A stretch of 64,000 bases of DNA from Rugosimonospora africana (GCF_016862975.1 NZ_BONZ01000049.1:1-64000); one strand, 5' to 3'; shown: positions 36,282-44,596, counted from the first letter of the stretch. Notes: a model not told the origin generated them from the letters alone. Numbers and translations are program-made.

Positions 36282-36300
36282 ATCCCACAGGGACTAATGA
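36180..36300 (+). ncRNA. candidate omegaRNA (reRNA) scaffold at the tnpB 3' end
   Basis: TnpB guide RNAs arise from the 3' end of tnpB and the transposon right end. Here that region includes a short perfect stem, CGCCC-GAGGA-GGGCG (36256-36270), followed by GGTGGATCATGAATC, a plausible scaffold end before the guide. The position is inferred from the family, and the boundaries are approximate. Confidence 0.35.
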
Positions 36301-36361
36301 AACACGCGGTAGGTCCATAAACCGATGGGGGAGTGTCGTACCCGCCGGCTAGGGTCGCGAC

Positions 36362-37366
36362 GTGAGTCCCTTCAGACGTCCCCGACCGGCTCCCGACCAG
36401 GTGACAGGCCCCGTCGGCGCGACCGGCGGCGCCCAGGCGCCCGACGCACCGATGATCCACGCCCGCGGGCTGGTGAAGCGCTTCGGCGACTTCACCGCCG
36501 TCAACGGCATCGACGTCGATGTCGCGCGCGGGGAGTCGTTCGGCTTCCTGGGGCCCAACGGCGCCGGCAAGAGTTCGACCATGCGCATGATCGGCTGCGT
36601 GTCCCAGCCGACCGGGGGCGTGCTGCGCATCCTCGGCATGGACCCGCGCCGGCAGGGCACCGGGATCCGGGCACGGCTGGGCGTGTGCCCGCAGCAGGAC
36701 TCGCTCGATCCCGAGCTGTCTGTGAAGGAAAACCTGGTCAGCTATGCCCGGTTCTTCGGGATCCCGCGGCGCGTCGCCAAGGCCAAGGCCGACGAGCTGC
36801 TGGAGTTCGTCCAGCTCACTGAGCGCGCCGACAGCAAGGTCGAACCGCTGTCCGGCGGGATGAAGCGACGGCTGACCATCGCCCGCGCGCTGGTCAACGA
36901 CCCGGACATCGTGCTGCTCGACGAGCCGACGACCGGCCTCGACCCGCAGGCCCGACACCTGGTCTGGGAGCGGCTGTTCCGGCTCAAGCAGCAGGGCGTG
37001 ACGCTCGTGCTCACCACCCACTACATGGACGAGGCCGAGCAGCTGTGCGACCGGCTCGTGGTGATGGACGGCGGGAAGATCGTCGCGGAGGACTCGCCGC
37101 GGGCGCTGATCGAGCGATACTCCACCCGGGAGGTCGTCGAGCTGCGGTTCGGCGCGGCGTCCCTGGAGGACATGGCCGGCAAGCTCGCCGGGCTCGGTGA
37201 GCGGATCGAGGTGCTGCCCGATCGCATCCTGCTCTACGCGTTCGATGGCGACGAGGCCGCCGAGGCGGTCACCGGGCGCGGACTGACCCCTTCCGGCACG
37301 CTGGTGCGGCGCAGCACCCTGGAAGACGTGTTCCTGCACCTGACCGGCCGGACCCTGGTGGACTAG
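36362..37366 (+). CDS. ABC-2 exporter ATPase (DrrA/NodI-like)
   Basis: 334 aa from GTG 36362. Walker A is GPNGAGKSS, the Q-loop CPQQDSLDPELSVKENL, the signature LSGGMKRRL and Walker B IVLLDEPTTGLDPQ. The C-terminal regulatory tail (SGTLVRRSTLEDVFLHLTGRTL) is typical of DrrA/CcmA-type exporters of antibiotics or lipids. It is the first gene of a four-gene operon; the next start follows its stop directly. The substrate is unknown. Confidence 0.92.
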   Translation: MSPFRRPRPAPDQVTGPVGATGGAQAPDAPMIHARGLVKRFGDFTAVNGIDVDVARGESFGFLGPNGAGKSSTMRMIGCVSQPTGGVLRILGMDPRRQGTGIRARLGVCPQQDSLDPELSVKENLVSYARFFGIPRRVAKAKADELLEFVQLTERADSKVEPLSGGMKRRLTIARALVNDPDIVLLDEPTTGLDPQARHLVWERLFRLKQQGVTLVLTTHYMDEAEQLCDRLVVMDGGKIVAEDSPRALIERYSTREVVELRFGAASLEDMAGKLAGLGERIEVLPDRILLYAFDGDEAAEAVTGRGLTPSGTLVRRSTLEDVFLHLTGRTLVD

Positions 37367-38137
37367 ATGGCTGCCGTCCTGTCGGTGCTGGAAACCGACC
37401 TCATGGCATACCGGCGCACCTGGCGGGCCTCGGTGCTCTCCTCGTTCGTGCTGCCGACGCTGTTCGTCCTCGGCTTCGGGCTGTCCGTCGGCTCGTTCGT
37501 CGACCGAGGCGGACAGCTGGGACCGGTGCACTACCTGGACTTCATCGTCCCGGGCATGCTCGCCTCCACCGCGCTGCAGGTGGCCTTCGGCGAGTCGTCG
37601 TTCCCGGTGTTCAGCAAGTTCGAGTGGATCCGCACCTACCACGCGATGGTGGCCACGCCGCTGCGCGTGGTCGACATCCTCGGCGGCGACCTGCTGTTCC
37701 TGCTCCTGCGGCTGCTCACGACGACGGTGGTGTTCCTCGCCGTGACCTCGGCGTTCCACGCGGTGCACTCGTGGTGGGCGATCGCCGTGCTACCGGTGGC
37801 GGGGCTGCTCGGCATCGCCGTCGCCGCCCCGATCTTCGCGTTCGCCGCGCGGGTCGACCAGGACGGCTACTTCCCGATGCTGATGCGGTTCGTGGTCATC
37901 CCGATGTCGTTGTTCGCCGGGGTGTTCTTCCCGATCGATCGGCTGCCCGAGGTGCTGCGCTGGTTGGCGTACATCTCGCCGCTGTGGCACGCGGTCGTGC
38001 TGTGCCGGGCCGCCACCCTGCCCGGCTTCGGGGTCTCCGTCCTCACCGCCGTCGGGCACCTGGCCTACCTCGCCGCCTGGGCCGGGGCCGGGTTCTGGCT
38101 GGCGCTGCGCGCCTTCCGGCGCCGGCTCGTGATCTGA
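37367..38137 (+). CDS. ABC-2 exporter permease (NodJ/DrrB-like), first copy
   Basis: 256 aa. The ATG follows the ATPase stop without a gap. Six membrane segments; the amphipathic PGMLASTALQVAFGESSFPVFSKFEW region and VIPMSLFAGVFFPIDRLP are characteristic of the ABC-2 permease / NodJ family. It pairs with the next gene, so the exporter is probably a heterodimeric permease with one ATPase. Confidence 0.9.
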   Translation: MAAVLSVLETDLMAYRRTWRASVLSSFVLPTLFVLGFGLSVGSFVDRGGQLGPVHYLDFIVPGMLASTALQVAFGESSFPVFSKFEWIRTYHAMVATPLRVVDILGGDLLFLLLRLLTTTVVFLAVTSAFHAVHSWWAIAVLPVAGLLGIAVAAPIFAFAARVDQDGYFPMLMRFVVIPMSLFAGVFFPIDRLPEVLRWLAYISPLWHAVVLCRAATLPGFGVSVLTAVGHLAYLAAWAGAGFWLALRAFRRRLVI

Positions 38138-38149
38138 AGGAGGTCCGTC

Positions 38150-38968
38150 ATGGCTCTCGCGACCTCGTTCGGCCCGGGCGTTCTCGGCCGGCTCGACGGT
38201 TCGGTCAAGCGATCCGGTGCGGTCACCCGCCGCAACATCAGCGCGCTGCGCTCGGCGTACTGGCTGGTGGTCATCTCCGGCTTCTTCGAGCCGCTGCTGT
38301 ACCTGCTGTCCATCGGTGTCGGCGTCGGCGGCCTGGTCAACAAGATGGCCCTGCCCGACGGCCGGCTGGTCGACTACGCCGTATTCGTCGCACCGTCCAT
38401 GCTCGCCTCGTCCGCCATGAGCGGCGCACTGGCCGAGACCACCTTCAACTTCTTCGGGAAGATGAAGTTCATGAAGCTGTACGACGGGGTGCTGGCCACC
38501 CCGGTACGGCCGATGGAGGTGGCGCTCGGCGAGCTGACGTGGGCCATGATTCGCGGTTCCCTGTACTCCGCCGCGTTCCTCGTGATCATGGTGGTGATGG
38601 GGCTGACCTCGGCCGGCTGGGCGCTCCTCGCGTTCCCGGCCAGCCTGCTGGTCGGCCTCTCGTTCGGCGGGTTGGGCATGGCGCTGAGCACGTTCCTGAC
38701 CAGTTGGCAGGACTTCGACGTGCTGGGCACGCTGCAGTTCGCGCTGTTCCTGTTCTCCGGTACCTTCGCTCCGGTGAGTTCATACCCCGAGGCGGTGCGG
38801 CTGCTCATCGAAGCGACCCCGCTCTATCACGCGGTCGAGTTGATCCGCGGGCTGACCACCGGCTCGCCGCATCCGGTCCTCATCGGTCACGCCGCCTACC
38901 TGGTGGTGATGGGCATCCTCGGGCTGGCCGTCGCCGGCCGCCGGATGGGACGGTTGCTGCTCAAATGA
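38150..38968 (+). CDS. ABC-2 exporter permease (DrrB-like), second copy
   Basis: 272 aa with an excellent ribosome site (AAGGAGG). Six hydrophobic segments, with VAPSMLASSAMSGALAETTF and FALFLFSGTFAPVSSYPEAV as the ABC-2 signature areas. The two permeases are paralogues sharing the same topology. Its stop overlaps the start of the ThuA-like gene (ATGA), implying translational coupling. Confidence 0.9.
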   Translation: MALATSFGPGVLGRLDGSVKRSGAVTRRNISALRSAYWLVVISGFFEPLLYLLSIGVGVGGLVNKMALPDGRLVDYAVFVAPSMLASSAMSGALAETTFNFFGKMKFMKLYDGVLATPVRPMEVALGELTWAMIRGSLYSAAFLVIMVVMGLTSAGWALLAFPASLLVGLSFGGLGMALSTFLTSWQDFDVLGTLQFALFLFSGTFAPVSSYPEAVRLLIEATPLYHAVELIRGLTTGSPHPVLIGHAAYLVVMGILGLAVAGRRMGRLLLK

Positions 38969-40047
38969 GTCGACTGCTGATCTTCTCCGCCACCACCGGG
39001 TACCGGCACGAGAGCATCCCGGCCGGCGTCGTCGCCATGCGCGAACTGGGGGAGGCCGACGGGTTCGCCGTCGACGCGACCGAGGACGCCGCCGTGTTCA
39101 CCCCGGACAACCTCGCGCGGTATGCAGCCATGGTCTTCATGAACAGCAGCGGCACGCTGTTCGACGACGCCGGCAGGTCGGCGCTGCGCGGATATGTCGC
39201 GGACGGCGGCGGGTACCTCGGCGTACACCTCGCGGCCGGCACCGAGTACGACTGGCCCTACTACGGCGGCCTGGTCGGCGCATACTTCGACAAGCACCCG
39301 GAGGTGCAGCCCGCCGGCTTCGACGTGGAAAACCGGTCCCACCCGGCGACGGCCCACCTGCCCCGCCGCTGGGAGCGCGTCGACGAGCTGTACAACTACC
39401 GCAGCAATCCGCGCTCCGATGCGCACGTGCTGATCACGCTCGACGAGTCGTCATACTCGGGCGGCACGATGGGGGAGGATCACCCGATCACCTGGTGCCA
39501 CCGGTACGAGGGCGGTCGAGCCTTCTACACCGGCGCCGGGCACACCGTCGAGTCCTATGTCGAACCGGCGTTCCGTGCCGTGCTGCTCGGCGGGCTGCGG
39601 TACGCGGCCGGCACGGCGTACGCCGACGACCGGCCGGAGCACGGGTACCTGACGCTGTCGGCCGGGGACGTGGCCGACTGGTACAGCCCCGACGCGTACC
39701 AGCGCTGCTCGGTCAAGTTCGGCTGGCGGGACGCCGGAGCCGGCCTCACGGCGCGCATCGGCGTACCGGGCAGCGTGGACCCGGTGGACGCGGCGCGATC
39801 CGGCGGGCACGAGATCAGGTTGGACGAGGCCGGACCGCTCAACGCCGCCGGCGAGTGGAACACCACCGAGATCGCGATCACCGAGGACCGGGTCGACGTG
39901 TACCTGAACGGCGTGCCGACCCACCGGGTCGACGGCGGTGTCCCGGCGGGCCGGGTCTGGCTCGGGCCGGCGGGGGAGTGGCGGGGGAGCGGGGCAGCGT
40001 CCGGCGAGGACGGCTTCCGCGACATCCGGATCCGAGGAGCGGCGTAG
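38965..40047 (+). CDS. ThuA-domain protein with C-terminal DUF1080-like sandwich
   Basis: 360 aa from ATG 38965, overlapping the permease stop by 4 bp. Residues 1-215 are a ThuA / class-I glutamine-amidotransferase-like fold: LLIFSATTGYRHESIPAGV, YVADGGGYLGVHLAAGTEYDWPYYGGLVG (shown split: YVADGGGYLGVHLAAG, TEYDWPYYGG), HPITWCHRYEGGRAFYTGAGH. The rest resembles the jelly-roll of DUF1080 / 3-keto-disaccharide hydrolase proteins (VDVYLNGVPTHRVDGG). ThuA proteins act in disaccharide catabolism. No signal peptide is present. Linkage to an exporter is unusual. Confidence 0.83.
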   Translation: MSRLLIFSATTGYRHESIPAGVVAMRELGEADGFAVDATEDAAVFTPDNLARYAAMVFMNSSGTLFDDAGRSALRGYVADGGGYLGVHLAAGTEYDWPYYGGLVGAYFDKHPEVQPAGFDVENRSHPATAHLPRRWERVDELYNYRSNPRSDAHVLITLDESSYSGGTMGEDHPITWCHRYEGGRAFYTGAGHTVESYVEPAFRAVLLGGLRYAAGTAYADDRPEHGYLTLSAGDVADWYSPDAYQRCSVKFGWRDAGAGLTARIGVPGSVDPVDAARSGGHEIRLDEAGPLNAAGEWNTTEIAITEDRVDVYLNGVPTHRVDGGVPAGRVWLGPAGEWRGSGAASGEDGFRDIRIRGAA

Positions 40048-40150
40048 CGCGCCTCTATTGGGCCGGTCCGTCCCGGGAGGGCCTCGTCCGGGTGGCTCGG
40101 CTCGCCCTCGTCGCGCCGCGGGCGTGGCCTTGGCGGGGTCGTCCGGTGCG

Positions 40151-40203
40151 GACGCGTTTGCCGGGCCGGTCCCCACTGGGGCCGACCCGGGATCAAACGC
40201 GTC
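40151..40203. terminator. bidirectional terminator
   Basis: GACGCGTTTG (40151-40160) pairs perfectly with CAAACGCGTC (40194-40203). Inside, CCGGG pairs with CCCGG and CCCC with GGGG. It lies between the convergent ThuA-like and YtxH-like genes. Confidence 0.85.
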
Positions 40204-40221
40204 AGCTCGCCGCGCCGCTGA

Positions 40222-40539
40222 TCAGGTCAGCGGGCCGGTCGGGTTGGCGCCGGTCGAACTCGACGCGTGCGCGCCGTTGACGGTCATCGTGTGGCCGTTG
40301 GGGTGCAGGAGCTTGTCGCCAAAACGAGTACTGCTGATCTTGTCGGTTACCGTGCCTTTGCCCTGCTCGTACAGCTTGCTCGCCTGCGCCTGGACCACAC
40401 CCGCGGCCTCTTGAACGCTGGGGCTGTCCTTCACCTTGCGGGCAGTGCGGACCAGCTCGTCATATGCCTGGCGGCCGGCCCGGCTGCCAAGGACGAAGCC
40501 CGCGGCGAGACCGCCGAGGAACATCACCTTTCCGCGCAT
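40222..40539 (-). CDS. YtxH-like small protein
   Basis: 105 aa from ATG 40539 (TTGGAGGG upstream; the earlier in-frame start at 40554 lacks one). One N-terminal hydrophobic helix (VMFLGGLAAGFVLGSRAG) followed by a charged helical region (QAYDELVRTARKVKDSPSVQEAAG) matches the YtxH-like pattern common near actinobacterial tRNA genes. Probably membrane-anchored with a cytoplasmic helix. Function unknown, possibly stress-related. Confidence 0.75.
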   Translation of the reverse strand: MRGKVMFLGGLAAGFVLGSRAGRQAYDELVRTARKVKDSPSVQEAAGVVQAQASKLYEQGKGTVTDKISSTRFGDKLLHPNGHTMTVNGAHASSSTGANPTGPLT

Positions 40540-40554
40540 GGCGGATCCCTCCAA

Positions 40555-40908
40555 TCGGACTCAACGTACGACGTGATCATGCCCGTACGTCCTGTCGATG
40601 CCGTGTTGTCCTCTACCTCTATGTATCCTGCCGCCTCACTGGCGAAACCGGTGGGAGTATGTCGATTTCCCCTGCCTACAGATCATCTCTCGCCGGCATG
40701 GCGGGTCTTCGGTGGTCGCCTCGTGCCGGCGTGGCGGATCTTCGGTGGTCGCCGGCAGCCCTTGTGAGCTGGGGCGGCGGCGCCGGGCCCGGCGGAGTCC
40801 AGGCGGCCCGACCTGGCGGGAAAACCCGGTGGCGTGAAAGGGCCGAGGATCCTGTACTCTAGTCGGCGTCGCCCCGGGAGGCTGTGATCACCGGAGCGAC
40901 GCATGCGG
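40555..40908. other. 354-bp gene-free stretch before tRNA-Asn
   Basis: It contains a two-copy 33-bp direct repeat (40692-40757, annotated separately) and, at 40855-40860, TACTCT, a plausible -10 box for the tRNA-Asn promoter. Open frames crossing it have no ribosome sites and look non-coding. Confidence 0.55.
40692..40757. repeat. 33-bp direct repeat, two copies
   Basis: Copies start at 40692 and 40725 with GCCGGC(A/G)TGGCGG(G/A)TC followed by an identical TTCGGTGGTCGCC. They differ at only a few positions, including the last bases. The repeats sit upstream of the tRNA-Asn gene. Confidence 0.7.
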
Positions 40909-40984
40909 TCCCCCGTAGCTCAATTGGCAGAGCAACCGGCTGTTAACCGGTAGGTTTTTGGTTCGAGTCCAAACGGGGGAGCCA
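40909..40984 (+). tRNA. tRNA-Asn (GTT)
   Basis: The acceptor stem TCCCCCG / CGGGGGA is perfect. The D-arm starts GCTCAATTGGCAGAGC, the anticodon loop is CTGTTAA (anticodon GTT), and the T-loop is TTCGAGT. CCA is encoded (40982-40984). A small GCCCAC/GTGGGC hairpin at 40996-41011 follows. Confidence 0.96.
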
Positions 40985-40995
40985 GGTCGTCGCCC

Positions 40996-41011
40996 GCCCA
41001 CAGTGGTGGGC
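40996..41011 (+). terminator. weak hairpin after tRNA-Asn
   Basis: GCCCAC (40996-41001) pairs with GTGGGC (41006-41011) around AGTG. T-rich DNA begins only further on (GTTTTC). It may end or process the tRNA transcript. Confidence 0.45.
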
Positions 41012-41166
41012 TTCGCCGTTTTCGGGTCGCCCGGCCGTCGTTCTGGCCGGCAACCGGTCGGCGGCGTGCGGCCGGTGGGTAAGGGGCCGGCGTGAGCCGC
41101 TGTTCCGCGTGGCACGCGCCGGTGGTTCAAGGATCTTTCGAGGCCGCTGGGTAAGCTGGCGGTGCC

Positions 41167-41243
41167 GGGGCGGTAGCTCAGCAGGTTAGAGCAGTGGACT
41201 CATAATCCATCGGTCACGGGTTCGAGTCCCGTCCGCCCCACCA
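41167..41243 (+). tRNA. tRNA with CAT anticodon (Ile2 or elongator Met)
   Basis: The acceptor stem GGGGCGG / CCGCCCC is perfect, with encoded CCA. The anticodon loop is CTCATAA. A CAU anticodon means either elongator methionine or, after lysidine modification by TilS, isoleucine for AUA codons. The AGAGCAG run and the CGGTC variable region look more like bacterial Ile2 genes, but I cannot decide without comparison. It is not initiator tRNA, because GGG pairs in the anticodon stem are absent. Confidence 0.9.
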
Positions 41244-41311
41244 ATGCCCTATTTCGGGACGCCGACGACCCAAGGCGAATCCGCGCCAGTCCGCCGAGCC
41301 GGTCAGCCGGG

Positions 41312-42121
41312 CTAGGCGTTGAGGGTTTGCAGTCGTGTGGTGACGAAGTGGCGCAGCGGGGTGTCGAGTTCCGGCTGAGCGTGATGACCGGCCCGGTACA
41401 GCAGCGTCGCCGTCGCCAGCGCGGCGCTCAGCACTCCAGCGGGATCCGGGGACGGGTAGGTCGCCTCGATATCGGGCGGCAGCTGCGCGTCAGCATCATC
41501 GAGCAGGCTGGTGAGCCCGAACTCAGGATAGGGGACTCCCTCGCCGACGGCCCATAGCTGTAGCACGCGTGTGCGGCCTCGGTGTATCTGCTCGATCCCC
41601 TCAAGTAGGGAGGCGCGTCGCAGATACTTGGCTACGTTGCTCAGTGCCTCCCAGCCGTCCAATAGCCAGCGATGAGGATCATCTGGTGCGGCGGCCCATT
41701 TTCTCGGGGTGAAAGTCGTCGCCAGCCGACCGCGCCGGTCAAGGAGAGCGACACTGCGTGGTGCCTTTCCGGACCGAATGGCCGCAGGCAAGACGACGAG
41801 GTCGATCTGTCCACCGTCGGCGTACTGGACCCACCAACGGTGGACGCCGTCCCAGGGTTGGGCCGACAGGTCGACGACGTCGCCGAACCCGCGAAGCATG
41901 TTGGTGACGTCATCGATGGGTGGCGAATCGTCACCGATGTGGCCCAGCCCGACGTCGAGGTCGGAGAGTTCGTCTCCGCGCCCCTCGGCAACAGAGCAAC
42001 CCAACTCCAGCCACTCCCATCGGGCATCGGCTTCTACGGCGGTAAGCAGCCGATCGAGGAGTCGTGCCTGCACGGCCAGTTCGGGACCAAGCCCGTGGAT
42101 CCACTGTCTCGCATCGGTCAT
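41312..42121 (-). CDS. nucleotidyltransferase-fold protein
   Basis: 269 aa from ATG 42121 (GGAGACG upstream; the longer frame to 42184 lacks a site). The polymerase-beta-like motif reads LGCSVAEGRGDELSDLDVGLG, shown split as LGCSVAEGRGDE and SDLDVGL: glycine and serine of the GS motif are separated by a cysteine, and two catalytic aspartates follow; IDLVVLP could supply the third acidic residue. A helical C-terminal domain follows (LLDGWEALSNVAKYLRRASLL). Relatives modify small molecules such as aminoglycosides, but no substrate is evident. Confidence 0.7.
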   Translation of the reverse strand: MTDARQWIHGLGPELAVQARLLDRLLTAVEADARWEWLELGCSVAEGRGDELSDLDVGLGHIGDDSPPIDDVTNMLRGFGDVVDLSAQPWDGVHRWWVQYADGGQIDLVVLPAAIRSGKAPRSVALLDRRGRLATTFTPRKWAAAPDDPHRWLLDGWEALSNVAKYLRRASLLEGIEQIHRGRTRVLQLWAVGEGVPYPEFGLTSLLDDADAQLPPDIEATYPSPDPAGVLSAALATATLLYRAGHHAQPELDTPLRHFVTTRLQTLNA

Positions 42122-42235
42122 CTCGTCTCCAGTCAGTCTCGGGACGTGGGTGACACCGTCGTACTGCTGCCAGAGAGGCACCAAGTTGCGCCGACATTGC
42201 CGGGCTCTGATGATTGCCAGTAGCCGGCCGGCTGG

Positions 42236-42430
42236 CTAACGGTGGTTGGCGCGTCTGAAAGTTTGCACATTCCGCCACCAGACGCCGGCCGCGAGAACCC
42301 CAACGAGTTCCATCGGCACGCGGACGCTCCAACTGTCGTGAAGGAACAGCGGCACGATGAGCAAGGCCAGCGCAACCAATGCCTGCAGAATCAACACAGC
42401 GACCGCGAAACGACCTATGCGCTCGAACAC
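42236..42430 (-). CDS. possible small two-helix membrane protein
   Basis: About 64 aa from GTG 42430. Two hydrophobic segments (FAVAVLILQALVALALLIVP and VPMELVGVLAAGVWW) and a basic end (RRANHR) give a convincing membrane profile. The ribosome site is poor, and the same frame continues upstream as antisense of the next gene, so the start is uncertain. No family recognised. Confidence 0.35.
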   Translation of the reverse strand: MFERIGRFAVAVLILQALVALALLIVPLFLHDSWSVRVPMELVGVLAAGVWWRNVQTFRRANHR

Positions 42431-42598
42431 AAGGTCAGCATAGGAGGCAGACCAAACGGTCCGCGAGTGGCTAGGCCGGAACAGCGCAGCAGCGAGGTAC
42501 AGCAACCGAAGGCCGGCCACCGTCGTTGTGGGCTGCTGCCCGGCGGTCCGGTTGGTAACGTCTGTGCTCCGGTGGCGTCGGGTCGGGCGGGGGAACGC

Positions 42599-43957
42599 AT
42601 GGGCAAGAACAGCCGTGAACGGCACAAGGTCAAGCGGAAGGCCGCCGCGGCGAGTCAGCGTCGAAGGGCTGCCGGGACACACAGTCCCGAGGACCCGTTG
42701 GGCCTGTTCGAGGCACCCAACATTCCGTCGCAGCGTCAGCTCGCGGAACAGATCATCGACCAGGCGGTCCGCGCCCAGCACCGCGCAGATCTGGCCGAGC
42801 TCGACCAGTGCTGTGCCCTGCTGGCCGCCGGTCCCGGCGGTGCTACCGGCATCCAAGTCGTCAACCGGACCTTGTTGACTCGCCTGCTCCGCGAGGTCGA
42901 GCACGCTTGGCGGGACGGTTGGCAGCCGGCTGAACTGGTACGGGTGGCTCGCCGCGAGTACGCAACGCGTCACGGTCGGCTCTTGGTCGATGCCATCGCG
43001 GCGCAGATGCGCAGCTATTCCAGTGCGACCGTCGATCAGCGGTGGCAGTCGCAGTTGGCTGCCCTCGACGCGCAGGTGTGGTGGGAGCACGACGACCACT
43101 ACGTGAGTGTCTGGGGCGATCGGCAGGGGCTCGACCGCGCCGGGGCGATCGCCACCGTGATCGAGGTGCTTCACCGTCTCGCGACGTTGCCGCCGATCGA
43201 GAAGGTCGGCCCGATGCCGGGCGCTGCCGTACCGGCTGGGGCGACGCCGCCCGCCGACCTCGATCAGCGGATGCTCCATCGGGTCCGGGCGTTGCTGGCC
43301 AAGGCGGAGTCCACCGAGTTTCCGGAGGAGGCCGACGCGTTCACGGCGAAGGCGCAGGAGTTGATGGCCCGTCATCGCATCGATCACGCCCTGCTCGCCG
43401 CTACGACGGGCGAACGCGACCAGCCGCGTACCCGCAGGGTGGGCGTCGACAATCCGTACGAGGCGCCGAAGTCGCTGCTGCTGCAGGTCGTCGCGGAGGC
43501 CAACAGCTGCCGGGCGGTGTGGACGAAGCGGTTCGGCTTCACCACCATCGTCGGCTTCCCGGCCGATCTGGATTCGACCGAATTGCTGTTCACCTCGTTG
43601 CTCGTGCAGGCGACGAGGGCGATGACGCAGGCCAAGCCGAGCGCGGACAGGTATGGGCGCAACACCACCCGCTCGTTCCGGCAGTCATTCCTGACCGCGT
43701 ACGCCTCGCGGATCGGGGAACGGCTGGATACCGCGACCGAGGAGGTCGACCGGGAGATGACCGCGTCGGTGGGGGCCGCCCAACTGCTGCCTGTGCTCGC
43801 CGCGCGCGACGACGCGGTACGCGATGCCTTTGAGAAGCAGTTCCCCGAACTGACGCACCAGGCCGCCGCGATCAACAACCGGGAGGGCTGGGCGTCCGGC
43901 CGGGCAGCGGCCGACCGGGCTTCGCTGCACGGCCGGCAAGCGGTCGCACAGGAGTGA
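42599..43957 (+). CDS. DUF2786-domain protein
   Basis: 452 aa from ATG 42599. The basic N-terminus (MGKNSRERHKVKRKAAAASQ) is followed by a helical region, then a DUF2786 segment (RVRALLAKAESTEFPEEADAF, shown split: RVRALLAKAEST, EFPEEADAFTAKAQELMARH) near residue 225, and a C-terminal alpha/beta part (TTIVGFPADLDSTELLFTSL, RSFRQSFLTAYASRI). DUF2786 proteins occur in bacteria and phages with no established function. The gene stands alone. Confidence 0.8.
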   Translation: MGKNSRERHKVKRKAAAASQRRRAAGTHSPEDPLGLFEAPNIPSQRQLAEQIIDQAVRAQHRADLAELDQCCALLAAGPGGATGIQVVNRTLLTRLLREVEHAWRDGWQPAELVRVARREYATRHGRLLVDAIAAQMRSYSSATVDQRWQSQLAALDAQVWWEHDDHYVSVWGDRQGLDRAGAIATVIEVLHRLATLPPIEKVGPMPGAAVPAGATPPADLDQRMLHRVRALLAKAESTEFPEEADAFTAKAQELMARHRIDHALLAATTGERDQPRTRRVGVDNPYEAPKSLLLQVVAEANSCRAVWTKRFGFTTIVGFPADLDSTELLFTSLLVQATRAMTQAKPSADRYGRNTTRSFRQSFLTAYASRIGERLDTATEEVDREMTASVGAAQLLPVLAARDDAVRDAFEKQFPELTHQAAAINNREGWASGRAAADRASLHGRQAVAQE

Positions 43958-44039
43958 TCGGCTGCTCGAACTCGGCGATGACTCTGAGTCGTCCGCCGAG
44001 GGGCTTCGACGCAGGCACTCATCGCTTAAGTTCAACGCC

Positions 44040-44537
44040 ATGACCACCGAGACGACGAGCCAGCTCGTCATTGCCATCCTCGGACTTGTTGCCGCTACCG
44101 TCCCGGCCGTCCGGATCGGCCGGAGGCGGTCCCAGCGGGCGGAACAGCTTCGACGAGACCTCGAACTCCTGCGGCTCATACCGGAGACCAGCCCCAGCCG
44201 GCAACTGTTCGCCGACGACATCGAGCGGCGTCTCGCCAGCCTGGTCCGATCGGAGATCGTTGGCAGGCGGGACAGAGACGGCCTCGTCGGCTCGGCGGTC
44301 TTCATCGGCGTTGGTGCCGGGTTCGGTGCCCTCGGAATATTCAACGACGGCTTGTGGCGCCTCTTCTTGATACCGGCAATCGTGTTGTTGGTGGCCGGGC
44401 TCGCCATCCTTCCGATGTACCTGCGAAAGGTCCCCCGCGACACCAAGGGAAACGCGATCGAGGGCTCGCCTTCGCCCGGATTGATGAATGAACAACCGGC
44501 GGACGACGTTCCGGCCGAACTCGAACGCAGTTCCTGA
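44040..44537 (+). CDS. small membrane protein, unknown
   Basis: 165 aa. An N-terminal hydrophobic helix (LVIAILGLVAATVPAV), a charged cytoplasmic stretch (QRAEQLRRDLELLRLIPETS), two further transmembrane helices (VGSAVFIGVGAGFGALGIF and LFLIPAIVLLVAGLAILPMY), and a polar C-terminal tail. No known family. It is closed by a perfect 12-bp terminator stem. Confidence 0.65.
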   Translation: MTTETTSQLVIAILGLVAATVPAVRIGRRRSQRAEQLRRDLELLRLIPETSPSRQLFADDIERRLASLVRSEIVGRRDRDGLVGSAVFIGVGAGFGALGIFNDGLWRLFLIPAIVLLVAGLAILPMYLRKVPRDTKGNAIEGSPSPGLMNEQPADDVPAELERSS

Positions 44538-44546
44538 ACCTAGCCT

Positions 44547-44576
44547 CGCTGACCCGCCGGAGTTGGCGGGTCAGCG
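44547..44576. terminator. bidirectional terminator
   Basis: CGCTGACCCGCC (44547-44558) and GGCGGGTCAGCG (44565-44576) form a perfect 12-bp stem with a GGAGTT loop between the convergent membrane-protein and SDR genes. Confidence 0.85.
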
Positions 44577-44596
44577 GCGGCGTCCCGCCGGTCAGG

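Larger units (their letters stand above)
34754..36361 (+). mobile_element. IS605-superfamily tnpB-only insertion (ends not resolved)
   Basis: A single tnpB gene separates the dnaG follower from the exporter operon; there is no tnpA beside it. The flanks 34754-34823 and 36282-36361 presumably hold the left end and the right end / omegaRNA. No inverted repeats are expected for this superfamily, so exact borders cannot be given; the coordinates are simply the limits of the neighbouring genes. Confidence 0.6.

Noticed and set aside
37624-38964. Upstream extension of the ThuA-like frame to 37624
   Set aside because: It overlaps both permease genes out of frame; ATG 38965 with the ATGA overlap is the natural start.
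41167-41243. Possible phage attachment site at the tRNA pair
   Set aside because: No integrase gene follows, and I see no duplicated tRNA 3' end downstream in the window.
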